Source: Todiramphus chloris collaris
Taxonomy: Eukaryota > Chordata > Aves > Coraciiformes > Alcedinidae
NCBI GenBank assembly: GCA_025345505.1
Contig: JANVCC010000011.1
Location: forward strand, 320,055 to 384,054
Length of the DNA stretch: 64,000 nucleotides
Reading direction: 5' to 3'
Under the pieces are notes generated by a model, which was not told the origin of the DNA, did no database searches, and saw nothing but the letters and a program-made list of their open reading frames with translations. A program made the translations under genes and the position numbers. How positions within the stretch are numbered: position 1 is the first letter of the stretch; each line of letters opens with the position of its first letter. This document shows, one piece after another, positions 23,601-35,600 of this stretch.

Positions 23601-26600
23601 CCTGCAGGGGGGTTGGACTGGATGAGCTTGACAGGTCCTTTCCAATCCAAAACATTCTATGATTCTATGAGCTAGACCTTAAATGATAGTAGATAGTAAT
23701 GGCTGGATTGTAAGCTCTGTGTAAATTGTAGCTGTTGCAAAGGACCAGGAGATGTTAATGTTCCTAGAAGCTTCCTTGGTTCACCTTTCATGTAGTTTTA
23801 AGTGATGGATTCTCCAAGGATCCATGATTTAATGTACAGAACGTGCATAGCTCCCAGCCATCTCAGACCCAAATTACCTCATTTTTTTGGTAAGTCTAAT
23901 GTGGAGAGGAGAAACCGCAGAGGAAGGATTCATATAACATCTAAATAAATTGTCTCATCAGTCTTGGAGATTAAAACCTTTGTGAAAACCAGAGGCAAAA
24001 ATGAATCTGATTTTGAATAAAAGCATAAATGAAGGACTGTTTCTGTCTCAGCTCTGGGAGTTTGCTCTCCAGTGTGATGTTCAGGAGTGCAGCATACCAT
24101 GGAAAATAAAGCAAGGCACTTTGGAAATCCTTAATAACTCACAAACTTCTGGGAGGGGGCACAAGCTCAGAACAGAATGTGATCAGTGCTCAAGTGGAGG
24201 AGAAACTTGTGCTCTGAATCTCTCACTTCCCACAAACCTCCTGGGTGAGAAGGTGAGGAGGGAGGAGCACCTTTCCATGTCTCCAGCAGCAGTGCACCAT
24301 CCAGCCAGGTCTTGTATCCATAAACATCTCCACACAGCTGCTGATAGTATCTCTGTTGAGTGTCCTCCATGCTCCTGTATTTCTGTCCCACAATGGGAGA
24401 GTGGTCTCATGAGTTTTTGGTCGACCAACAGACCTGCAGCAGTGGTTCTCCACTCTCTCTGGGCAGTCTTGTCCAACCATTAGGATCTGTGTTGTGGCTG
24501 GTGTGGGCCGTGGCACCAGCACAAATTCTTCTTTGGCCTCCTTGAGCACTTGTGCCCAACTTCCAGCCCTGTGCCACTCCAGATATATAATTGCACCTTC
24601 AGAGAAGGTTATTTGAGAGTCTGAGTAAACACAGAGGTGCTGGAGGAGTTTGAAACGTCATTGGTCTTGCCTTTGGGCTTCAGAAATCCCTGACCAAGTC
24701 ATGAAGTCCCTTCTGCAGGGTGTAGAGTCAAGCCCCTTAGGGGCAGGAACTTGCTTGGGAGACAGAGTTACAAAGTGCAGCTTTAAACTATCTCCCTTGG
24801 GGCTGAAGGAAGAATAAAGGACCCACCCTCTCCATCTGTGGTCTGTGGTGTCCCTCCCAAAGAACTCCTCTTTCTGCCCCAGATAGTTTTGTCCAAGCTT
24901 GGCTGGTTCTGCTATCAGAAACAGTTCCCTGCCTACAAAATCATCCCTCTCTTGTTCCTCTCTTGCCCAAAGGTCTTTTTTTTCAGTTTTTTTTTTTTTT
25001 TTGCCTGTCCTTTAGAAGTTTCTTCAATTGTCAGATCTGACCCCCAATCCCTTTACAGCATCTCTGAGGAAATCCTACCTTTCCTTTATGCCACCCGTGT
25101 GGGGCGACGGGGACAACAGGGACATACACTGACTTCCAACCTTCTATAGATCCTGGGGAATTCAGTAATTTGGTGTCAAATGAGTGTGTCAACAGTCTAC
25201 CTGCTGCCTTCACTAAAATACCTTTCAAGAAGTCATAAATCAGTGATTTTCTTTGATTCCAGCTGCTGCCTCATTTTACCCCCTTTACCCTCCACAACTT
25301 CACAGCGAGGACTAATCACTAAGTGGGTTGGTGAGGATTGATCAACCCTCGCTTGGTTTTCTTCTGTTAGTAGTTGGGGGTGCAAAATATGTGCTGAGGT
25401 ACATAGAAAACTGGAGCTGATTTCTTTTCATAATGACAGCCTGAGCAGCTCGTTAAGCTGGTGAGCAGTGAGCTGTAATAACTGGTTGAGACTTTCAAAA
25501 GATGTACACACTCCACTGGGGAGGTGGGGGGACTTAAACCAAGGATGGTGAGGGCCACCATTTGAGATTAGTCTGGAACAGAAAGTTAGGACAGATCCAT
25601 AGTTCCAGGGAAAAAAAGAAAACAACCAAAAAACCAAACCAGCCAACCACCCATCAAAACCGACAAACAAACAAACCTAAACAAAAAAAAACCCTACAGA
25701 AAACCAGACAAAGATGTGTTAAGCCTTACTCAGAGGCACCAACTTTGGAAAGGAGCCTGGTTGTAGGCTTGTGTTGGTGAGCTGCCTTCATAGGTGTGCT
25801 CCACAAAGCCTTCAATGTACTGGCAGTTCTTAGAGGAGCGTTGGTGATGTGTTTGGATATAGGAGAAAGGTATAGCCAGTGCTGGTTCATCATGCAGAGG
25901 TGCATTATGGCAGTTAGTGTAAGACCTTTTCCTCTTTCAGAAAACTTAAGACCCACAGAGTGACTGAATTCTGTCGGTCCCTTCTCAAATCTCAGAATGT
26001 TTGGCTCTTGAGATTGTTCTGGATTATTTTACTTGGCTTCAGAAATACTTTTTTTGCAAACTGGGATACTGGGCAACCTGCCCAAAGCCACTTCTTCTGC
26101 TGACTGTCATTTCCAGAGTTTCTAAGGACCCAGTGCTATGATGGTCACAGTGGCCAAGACCTTGAGCACTGGTGGCACCTGTCACGCAAACAGCTCAAAA
26201 GGTTTTACTGTGAATAAAATACCCTGCACACCAGGCTCAGCCTGTTTTCCAGCTGAGAAACACATGGCCAAGGACAGCTGTTACTGGTCCCTATGCACAG
26301 GGGTGACCAGTGTTATCTGGGGAGGTATGGTGGCTCTGATGGCTGCGTCCCTCAGGTATAGATCTTCATAGAGGTCACTTAGGTCAGGAAACCAGTAGTT
26401 TGGGGTTGGTGACTGGTATGCTGCAATGCACTGTGCAAACCAACTCTCCCTGGGGAGCAGGTGGGGCGAGAGGAACGGCGGTGTGAAATTCCTACAGACA
26501 GTTGCCCTTAAAAGGTGGGGGAGGGAAGGAAGAGAGGAGCAAATTGGTTCAAATACTACATAAATGTGGGAAGTTGTATCTTCATTGCTCTGTGTGATAC

Positions 26601-29600
26601 CTCTTCTCTGTCTCCACTCAAGCTACACTTCTGATGAAGCAAGCCTGGCCACAGACCTCCTCGTCCTGTGCCACGGAGGGCACCTTCCACCTCCCGGTGG
26701 ACACCGGGACCGAGAACAGAACTTATCAGGCTTCTTCTGCAGCATTCAGTAAATAAACCTTTTTTTCTGGGGTTTTACTTGGTTGTTTTGTACCCATTTA
26801 CCTCCCCTCCTGTGGGCTATTTGGGGATGGGGTTATCTGAGATCAGCGAATGGGATTGTTCGTGCCCGTTCAGGTGCCCACGTGTGTCCTTCCCTGAGTG
26901 CTGATCCCTCAACACAAGGTGAGGGTGCTCTAGGTCCTGAGGGATGCTCACTGACAATGTAGCAGATTCATCACCTTCTGCTGCTAGAGCTGCCTGGTGG
27001 GAGAGTTGCACTGCTTCTGCTGTTCCCTTTTGGGATGAAATGTTGTAGAGTTTTTGGGTTTGGTTTGGGTTTTTTTTCTGAAAATGAGGTAGCATCCCTA
27101 CTCCATTCTGTTCACTTGTGTTAAAAACATAAAGGAGCAGGAAGAGGAGAGCACCAACCCTCCTAGTGCTCCTTCAGAGGACAAAGTCAAGTGGAGAAGG
27201 GTGAAGTTGAGCTTTTAGTTGAGCGTTTGGTCTCCAGGAGCAACATGAGCTTGTTTGCAGGTGTGTATCTGCAGTGGTGATGCTCTGTGGTTGAACAGAA
27301 TGCTATGGGTAGAGAAAACAGAGGGACATTATTTCCTAGTCCCTTGAAAGTGAATGAGAATTCCTAAATAAAGCAAGAATTTCAAGGAACTTGGGTGAAA
27401 TTCCCAACTTTTAACTCAAACTGCCTGAGCAGAGGCAGGGGGAGGAGGTGCTGTTTATGAATCACAGACAAACAGGCTTTTCCAGATGGAGCCTTGTAAT
27501 CTCATCCCCTAGGAGGCCAAATAATGCCTCCAGGAGGGATGATAAGCTCCCTGATAAGGCTCCAAGTGTTTCCCCTGGTATGTGGTATGTCCTTCTGCCT
27601 ACTGCTCTTGCCTGCTCTTGCCTTCGTGTTGCCTGCTAAAGGTGGGTCATGGCCAGCATGGGGCACGCTGCAAGCAGGAGGTGGTACCACTCCTGGGTTC
27701 AAAATGCAAAATTAACCTTCCAAACACCCCTGGGACCTGGAGAAACTCCCAATCGTCTCTGGAGAAAAAAAAAAATAGAAGGTATCTTAAAGTGACTCTC
27801 CATGGGCAGCATTTGCAAGGCTGGCACCATAATGCCCATGTACACATGTGGGTCGAAGCATTCCTCACATCTGTCTGCTCCAGGCTCCCTTTTTGTGCTA
27901 AATGAAATCATATACAGAATGGGATGAGAGCAAGAAATATTGTTTCTTCTTTTTGATAAGAACTGTTAAAACTAAACCTATTAAAAGCCTTTGGGAGACT
28001 TGTTCTTTGAAAAGGGACATTCCTACCATTCGTTGAGGTAGGGGCTATGTGCTTGACACAGTGCATGGACTTTGCATCTCACCTAATTTCACACCAGACC
28101 AAATTTGAATGAGTTGTAAATGTTTGGAACAATCTCAACATGTAATGAGTAGAAATCTGGATATTATTTGGCAGAATTCTTTTGGAGTTCAACCCATGCT
28201 TGGATGTGATTTCTCCTCCCCACTGCACCTCCAGGCAAGTGAGATTCCTCCCTCAAAATCAGAGAGGGGCAAGAGCAGCTACTGGGGTAGGAAAGGGCTT
28301 GGAGGGAAGAATTTGGCTGTGGCCACCTAGTGTGGGTGATAAAGGAGACCAGCCAGACCCATGCAGATTTGCCTCATTTCCAGAGAACTGGCTTGGTCAC
28401 ATTTAATTTTGGTTGTCAGAGATGATTCAGGCTTCTAGCAGTGGTTGGATTTGCCAGAGCTCAGGTGGGAGATGCCATCTCAAGAGCAGGCTCTGAAAAA
28501 TGAGAAGCATTTCGGGTTGAGCATCCCAAACTGGTTCTGTCCTTTGACTTGATCTCACATAGCCTTGGTTGTGTTCTTGGGAGAACAGCCTTCCCTGGTT
28601 GTCCTGTGGCAGGACTCATGAGCATCAGCAAGGTGTCAGACCTGGATGGAGAAGAGTGAAGGAGAAGCCTGGGAGATGAGTCCTTCTGTTCCCAAGGGGA
28701 ACAGTACAGAGTGGTGCCACACACTGAGCATGGGTAAATATGAATAAATACTCAATAGCTGCTCAGTAATTCCCTACATCTGCACCAGTAAGAGAGAAAA
28801 GGTGCTGAGGGCTCCACTGGTCTCAGAACCTTCAGTGAAAGACTATGACAAGACATGCATGAACTTAAAGTCTGAGTGAGGGATGCCCAGGTGCCTTCAT
28901 CCTGGTCTTGCCTAGCGTCTGGGGACATGCCTTTGCCTTTTGATGTTTTGTCCATTAATGATGGGTTTTCAAATCTTGGTTTTGCCTGAAGTAGTTTGTT
29001 TTGTTGCATAGGTGCTCCAGTTGAGATCAGGGGGGTTATAGACACAAAGCTTTGCACACAGTAGTGCGCAAGGCTATAGATTTTATGGTCATTTCTGCCT
29101 CAGAGCCTCCTGTTTGCTTTTGTCTGGTGAAGATAGTGGCCAGGGAGGACATCAGCAGAGACAATGGGGTCCTACCAGGCAGCTGCCCATGCTGGTGTCC
29201 ACACCATGGCATCATGAAGTCCCCATGTTTGCTGCTCTAAAGCTGTTTCTTCAGCCTCTTAAGTGCAGGGAAGATGGATAGACAACAAAGTGAGGAAACA
29301 GGCTGGAGGAGGATGAGCTAAGCTGGAGGGTGGTGGAGGAAGCAGGACCAGGCACCTGCAACGAGTCACACTCAACTGGGCCGTGCAATGATGTAGGACC
29401 TCCTGGAACTGATCTCAGCTACTTATTCCTGCCCACAATCACCACGGTGTGAGCAAGTTCTGCCCTGTGTTTTCCTCAGGCGATCTGTCTTCTGCTCCCT
29501 AGGGCAGGAGTGTGCTGAGTACAGCTTCCATACGCACAGCTTGAATATACAGGAAGAATGCAAGTTTGTTTTTATAGAATCATAGAATCACAGAATGGTT

Positions 29601-32600
29601 TGGGTTGGAAAGGACCTTCAAAGACCATCTAGTCCAACCCCCCAGCAGTGAGTATCTTGCACTAGACAGGGTTGCTCAAAGCCCTGTTTAACCTGACCAT
29701 GTACACTTCCAGTAATGAGGCATCCACAGCTTCTCTGGGCACCCTGTGCCAGTGTTTCATCACCCTCATCATGAGAAATTTCTTCCTTATGTCCAATTTC
29801 TAAGCTTTCTTATAGGCCCCCTTTAAGTACAGAAGGTCCACAATAAGGTCTTCCTGGAGCTTTCTCTTAGCTAGGTTGAACAACCTCAACTCTCATAGCC
29901 TTTCTCCATAGCAAAGGGGTTCCAGAGGGCTGCTCTCCATCCCTTCATCCCCGACCCTGGATGGATACTGGGGATTGCTCTGACCCATGTGCAGGACCTT
30001 TCACTTGGCCTGATTGAACTTCATGAGGCTTTCCTGAACCCACTCCTCAAGCCTGTACAAGTCCCTCTGGATCGGGTCCCAACCCTTCAGCATGTTGACG
30101 GCACCACACAGTTTGGTGTCATCTGCAAGCCTGCTAAGAGTGCATTCAATCCCACCATCTACATCTCTGATGAAGACAGTAGTATTGGTCCCAGTACCAA
30201 CCCTTGTGGGACACCACTCGTTACTGGTTTCCACTTGAACATTGAGCTGTAGACTGTAACTCTGGACGTGACCATCCATCCAATTCCTTGTACATCTAAA
30301 AAAATCACGCTTGTGTTGAACTCTTCATGTGGAAACAAGAGGAGACAGCACTACAAAATTCATCACAGAGGCTTTTTTTCCCCCCCACCAGCCTTTGTGC
30401 TATTATAGAAAAATTTATCTGTGCAATTCAGGGCACTTCTATGTTGCAGGATCAATAAGGTTGAGATTTCTAGAGTGGCATGAGGGATTTAATCAGGCAT
30501 TTTAATAGAAGCTGGAGCTTAAAGGCTCCTCGCTATTGCTTTTAAAATCCCAGCCTGCTGCTGAACCGCAAAGCGACAGAAGCACGGGCCATGCCAACCT
30601 CCTAATCCTAATAAGGTATGAGAGAGTCATAATTAGGCTTTCAAATTAGCTGTCAGACATGCTTTTCTGAGAGGAGCCTCCATCATGTTGGGTCATTAAA
30701 ACTTGATTACACGTCGGTTTTACCCACAAATTGTTCTATTTTTTTTCCAGTTGAAAAACATGGAAGATGACACCTGCCTGGACTATTATGTTTAATACCT
30801 TCCTTAATATAATAGAATCATAGAACGGTATCTAACGGTATCTAATGATATCATAGAATGGTTTCTAATATCGTAAGTAAATTGTCCGTGTTTCAGCAGC
30901 CAGGAAACCACAGCAGGTATTAGCATTCAGGGTGGTGAAACCTCATGGCATTGATCTGGTCCACATCTCCAGACACCCATCAGGAATGAAACACGATGCT
31001 GAGAAATGGCATCCTCCAAGGTCTTTGTTTGAAAAACTGAGTTCAGAATAGCAAAAAAATCGTAAGATGGAGAAACAGGAGGTTGGTGGGGCTGTAGGTG
31101 ACGTTGCGTTCCCGGAGGACATCATGATGGAAGAGTCTCCACTTCTGCTGTTATGGTGAATACAGACATTCTGAACCTGCATCTCCTCTCACTGCTTCCA
31201 TCTCTTATTTAAAGATAGTTGCTTTCCTGCTAATATGAGTCAGGAGAAGGGTCACAGCTATTCTGCTGTTTAATTAACACATTTCTTCCAATCTGCAGTA
31301 ATCAGGGGGCGGTGAGATGCTGTTTGGATGTTCCTAGAAAGCTCCCTTGTTATCTTCACGCTGTTTCAGTGCCAGGCAGATAATATGGGATATTAGTAGA
31401 CTTGAAATCTCAGCCTTCCTTAATTGCTGCCCTGAACACTGGTTGGGTAAATTAGTTCATTATATTGGAACAATTAGACATCTTATTGCTGGGAGAGAGC
31501 CTTGACTTCTCTCCACCCTACAGTCTTCAGGCCTTGTTTTCCCTAAGGATGATTCCTCCCAGCCTTCTCACAAGAACTGGCTCCCATTTCTCACCAGTTG
31601 TCCCAGCCCACGTGCCTTTCCTTGCTCCTGCAAGCAGATTTTTTACCATTTCCATTTTTTTTTTAACTATTCATCCAACATCTTGAAGTCTTCAGAAGTC
31701 TGTGGTGTCCTGTGGCAGCAGCTCAGCTTTTAGTCTACCCTGAAACAAAACCCTTAAAGCACACCTCTAAGTATTCTCGATGATTTTTCCCCAAGTTAGC
31801 ACTTAAGTAATAAAGTTGCAAGGGCAACTTCATGGAGCCTTCCTTGGAAATGCCTCTGAAGTCTGGGAATTCAGGTGCCGTGTATCCTTGTTGCAGGGAC
31901 ATCCCATGCTTGGGACAGGTCACAGCTCCTTGAGATACTGAACTTGCCATGAAGTCTTATAGTACTTTGCTGTCAGGTAACAAGAATTGGATTATGCAGT
32001 TTTATTATGGACCTGCTTAAAGCCACCTCCTTTCTGGAGAGAAAATTGATGGAAGGTATGGGGGTCAACCTCATATTCATCACAGAATCACAAAATGTAG
32101 GGCTTGGAAGGAACCTCCAGAGATCTAGTCCAAGCACCCTGCCAAAGCCAGGTCAGAGAGCAGGTTGCACAAGATTGCATCTAGGAGAGTTTTGAAAGTC
32201 TCCAGAGAAGAAGACTCCGTATAGGAAGGTACCTTGAAAGGACACAGAAGAAGAGTGGAGATCCTTCTGGGATGTCCCCACTCCAGCAAAAGCCTTTAAA
32301 ACACAGACAAATATGGTCAGACTTGCTTTAGAGGATCTTGAGCTGGTACTGCTGAGTCTTCCTGGAAGGAAAATACAATTTCAGAAGCACCAGAATGCTC
32401 AGAACTTAATGCAAGTAGCAGCAAAACCCCAAAGTGACACCCTCAGCCAGCAGGTCAGCCGATACCACGTTATCCTTGAGGTTATTTTTTCATGAAGTTA
32501 GATTTATTTTGGGGGAAAAATGTCCATGTTTTGGGAAAGATCCTTCGTTTTTGTTTGTTCCCCATATGTTCAGCATCTCCCAAATGCTTCAGGGTAAGTT

Positions 32601-35600
32601 CAGGTTTATCTAAGTGTAAATGTGGGGCTTGGATGCTCCAGCTAAACAGCATGATGGGATGATGAGGAAGACTGGGGGATGCTGAAGTCCATTGTCTTTT
32701 CTTTACATCCGGTTGCAATCTGCTGCATCAGGATCACAAATATGGCAAGGGACATTTCCCTGGCTGCCCACCCCTGCCTCACTGCTGCCCTCCCAAACCC
32801 CCACTGCTCCTCCCAGCTTGGCCAGCAGCCTGCCATGCCCATTTACCGAGCAGAGCAAATGTCTTTTCTTAATGGTAATAAAGCAGATTTGCTGCTTTTG
32901 TCACTAAAGCCAACAGCCTGTGGTGAGTGGGTCAGCTCTAAAGGTGCTTGAGCATCAGTTGGGGTTGCTTCTTGCACCTGAAAGGTGAGCTCATGGTCAC
33001 AGATCTCCTTTGCAGGAGAGGAAACTGCTCGGCACTATCCATCTTGATGAAATACTTAAAAGTCACCCATCATTTTCACCTTAATCTTAAGGTCTGGACC
33101 ATTGGTGTTGTTGCTTTTCCAGTCATTGTCTGGGGACATGGGCAGGGGACAGCACTACTGTGCCATGAAATTAGAATTATAAAATTGTTTTTGTTGGAAA
33201 AGACCTTTAAGATCATCAAGTCCAACTGTTAACCCAGCACTGCCAGGTCACCACTAAACCATGGCCCTCAGCACCACAGCTCCATGGCTTTGAAACCCCT
33301 CCAGGGATGGGGACTCCACCACTGCCCTGGGCAGCCTGGGACAAGCCTTGAAAACCCTTTTGTGGAAGAAATTGTTCCTGATATCCAACCTAAACCTCCC
33401 CTGGGGAAACTTGAGGCCATTTCCTCCCACCCTATCACTTATTCCTTGGGATTAAGATCTACTGCTGTAGATCCTCCAGCAATTAAATTCTGGTTTTGCC
33501 CGTCACACCCTGAGCAAAAAAAAAAGTGAAAGGACAAAAATCTGGGAAGGAGAGGAGGAAAAACAGTATTCTCATCAAGTAGATGTTTGAAGGTGGGTAA
33601 GTAGGTGTGGGGATACTGCTGTCTAAGGTGATTTAAGTGCTGGTTGAGTGACATCAAGTCATGCCTTGACCGTTGGGAATAGTCATCAGCTTGATGGCCT
33701 GGTGTAGGCAGTGTGGGAAGAGCCACTGCTGGGCTGGGTGAAGGATCACTTATCCAGTGGCTGGATGCTGGACTCAGAGTTCTCAGCTTGGTGGGTTTCA
33801 TGGGCCATCCGTAGATGCTGGTGCATCTCAGTCTGTCTTAAAATTAGTATCTCAGTCTCTCAATATGTTTCCTCCATACTGAGTGATGCCCAGTAAGCAG
33901 ACGGTTCATCACGAACAGCAGCTCAAGTTGCTCATGTGCTGGGTGGACCGTCTCTGCAGCTGTAAATCCTCACCCTAACTTGGACAACTTTTTGTCTTTG
34001 CCAGGGTACACTGCGGGGACTCCCTACAAGGTCCCACCGACCCAGAGTAACAACGCGCCTCCTCCCTACTCGCCGTCTCCAAATCCATACCAAACCGCTA
34101 TGTACCCCATCAGAAGTGCCTATCCACAGCAGAACCTGTACACCCAGGTAAGTGCCTCGCCAGCCATCATGGCAGCTCACCGGTGGCCTTGTCCAACAGC
34201 GAGGCCGAGGTTCCTGCAGGGCTTTGTCCTTGGCTGTGCACCCATGTCCTGGTGTGATGGAGGGGCCACATAGTGGGATTTGGTGGATCTCTGGGATTCT
34301 GGTGTCTCTCTTGCCTCCTCTGTTGGATGGGGTTCTGTTCTGTTGGATCCTCTGGATAAGAATTGGTTTTGTGTGGTTGTCAGTGTGCAGCAAAGTCAAC
34401 ACAGTGGCATCCCTGTGGCTTGACCAGCTTGGGAATCAGGTCCCCTCCCCAAAAAATCACATCTAACTGCCAGGACTTGCTGACTCCAGGATGGTTCCTG
34501 CACCCACCTTTCCCTACCCTCCTCAGATCTCTACATTGCTCTTCCCCAGGGCCACGGATGAGTCTGTGTCATCACAAGGCCCACTTGCTGGTGGCTGTTG
34601 ACATCTCACTCAACTTGTATTGCCTTCCTGCCACCTCCCATGGAAAATCCCCTGTATCACCTTCACCATCGCAAGCTACTTCAGGCATGATCTATATTCC
34701 TGTCCTCATGGAGAAGCTCCTCCCTGAGCACCTGGATGGGTTTCTAGTACTGTCTTCTCAGCTCCTGCTTTGCCACCACCTCCAGCTAAGTGCTGGGGCC
34801 AAGATCCTCCACAGGGATGCAATTTGGGGGATATGTCCTCTGAAAATCACCTTGATGCCCCTTCCCACTGAAGATCACAAGCTCCTCAGGCAGTCTTAGG
34901 TGATTTAAGTGGTTCCCTGTCTTTCTCCCTCCTTTTGGGTGTCAAATAACCAACTTCTACAGCATCTACAACCTCATGGCATGGTTTCTCCATGCCCTGC
35001 TGAGACCGGAGCATCTCCTTTAGCCATTTTTATCACCTCTTCTTCCCTTAACAGAGCATCACATAAACAGCTGGGGACCAAACCCATCCCTGCCTACTGG
35101 TTCCTCCCTGATCCCAGACACAGCAGGAGGTTGGCATCCACTAGCAGTGCCCACCAGCCAGCCTGAGATGGAGCAGGGCTTGCACCTGCTGTTTCCTCGT
35201 CTCTGATTCCCAGGGACTGGCAAATAAGAGTTTTGACAGCCTGGAAGGGAGCGATGGCGAGAAGAAGGTGCTTTGGTAGATCCTTTCAGCACATTGTGCT
35301 TGCAGCACCCACCACCTGGGATGTTCTTTCTCCACAGCTGAGTTCTCAAGGTATCATTTCTTCGTGGGCCTAATTTATCTTAGCATCTCCTTCTCATTCC
35401 CCAAGGAAATGCCTTTCAGCATCTGCAATTTGTTCCATCAACCTTAGTAGCTCCTTAAAGAAAGAAGTAATTTAATAGTTCACTTGCATCTCATTCTCCC
35501 CTTAATCCAGACTTTCAGAGGCTCTCTAGTGGCTTTCACTAACACACGATAAAATCTCCATAGTTTTAAACCCTCTAATCTTTCTGAGCGTCCCTGGTTT

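Larger units (their letters stand above)
14676..26622 (+). other. FAM168A: FAM168A intron between exons a and b
   Basis: About 11.9 kb holding CR1 fragments near 16776, 18345, 20388 and 23110, a C13 run at 15733-15745, an A-rich patch near 25606-25705, and an AT-rich block at about 19,240-19,960 that may be regulatory. No other gene recognised. Confidence 0.85.
26749..34004 (+). other. FAM168A: FAM168A intron between exons b and c
   Basis: About 7.3 kb with minus-oriented CR1 copies near 29573, 32078 and 33165, a small CR1-tail-like remnant near 30812-30862, and an AT-rich homeodomain-site-rich stretch near 30,480-30,720. No gene recognised. Confidence 0.85.

Noticed and set aside
25606-25705. 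A-rich CAAACAAACAAAC patch as a retroposed gene tail
   Set aside because: No coding remnant or target-site duplication could be seen next to it; treated as low-complexity DNA.
34363-34899. Open frame of 178 residues after FAM168A exon c
   Set aside because: Intronic, no recognisable domain, pyrimidine-rich composition and no splice context.
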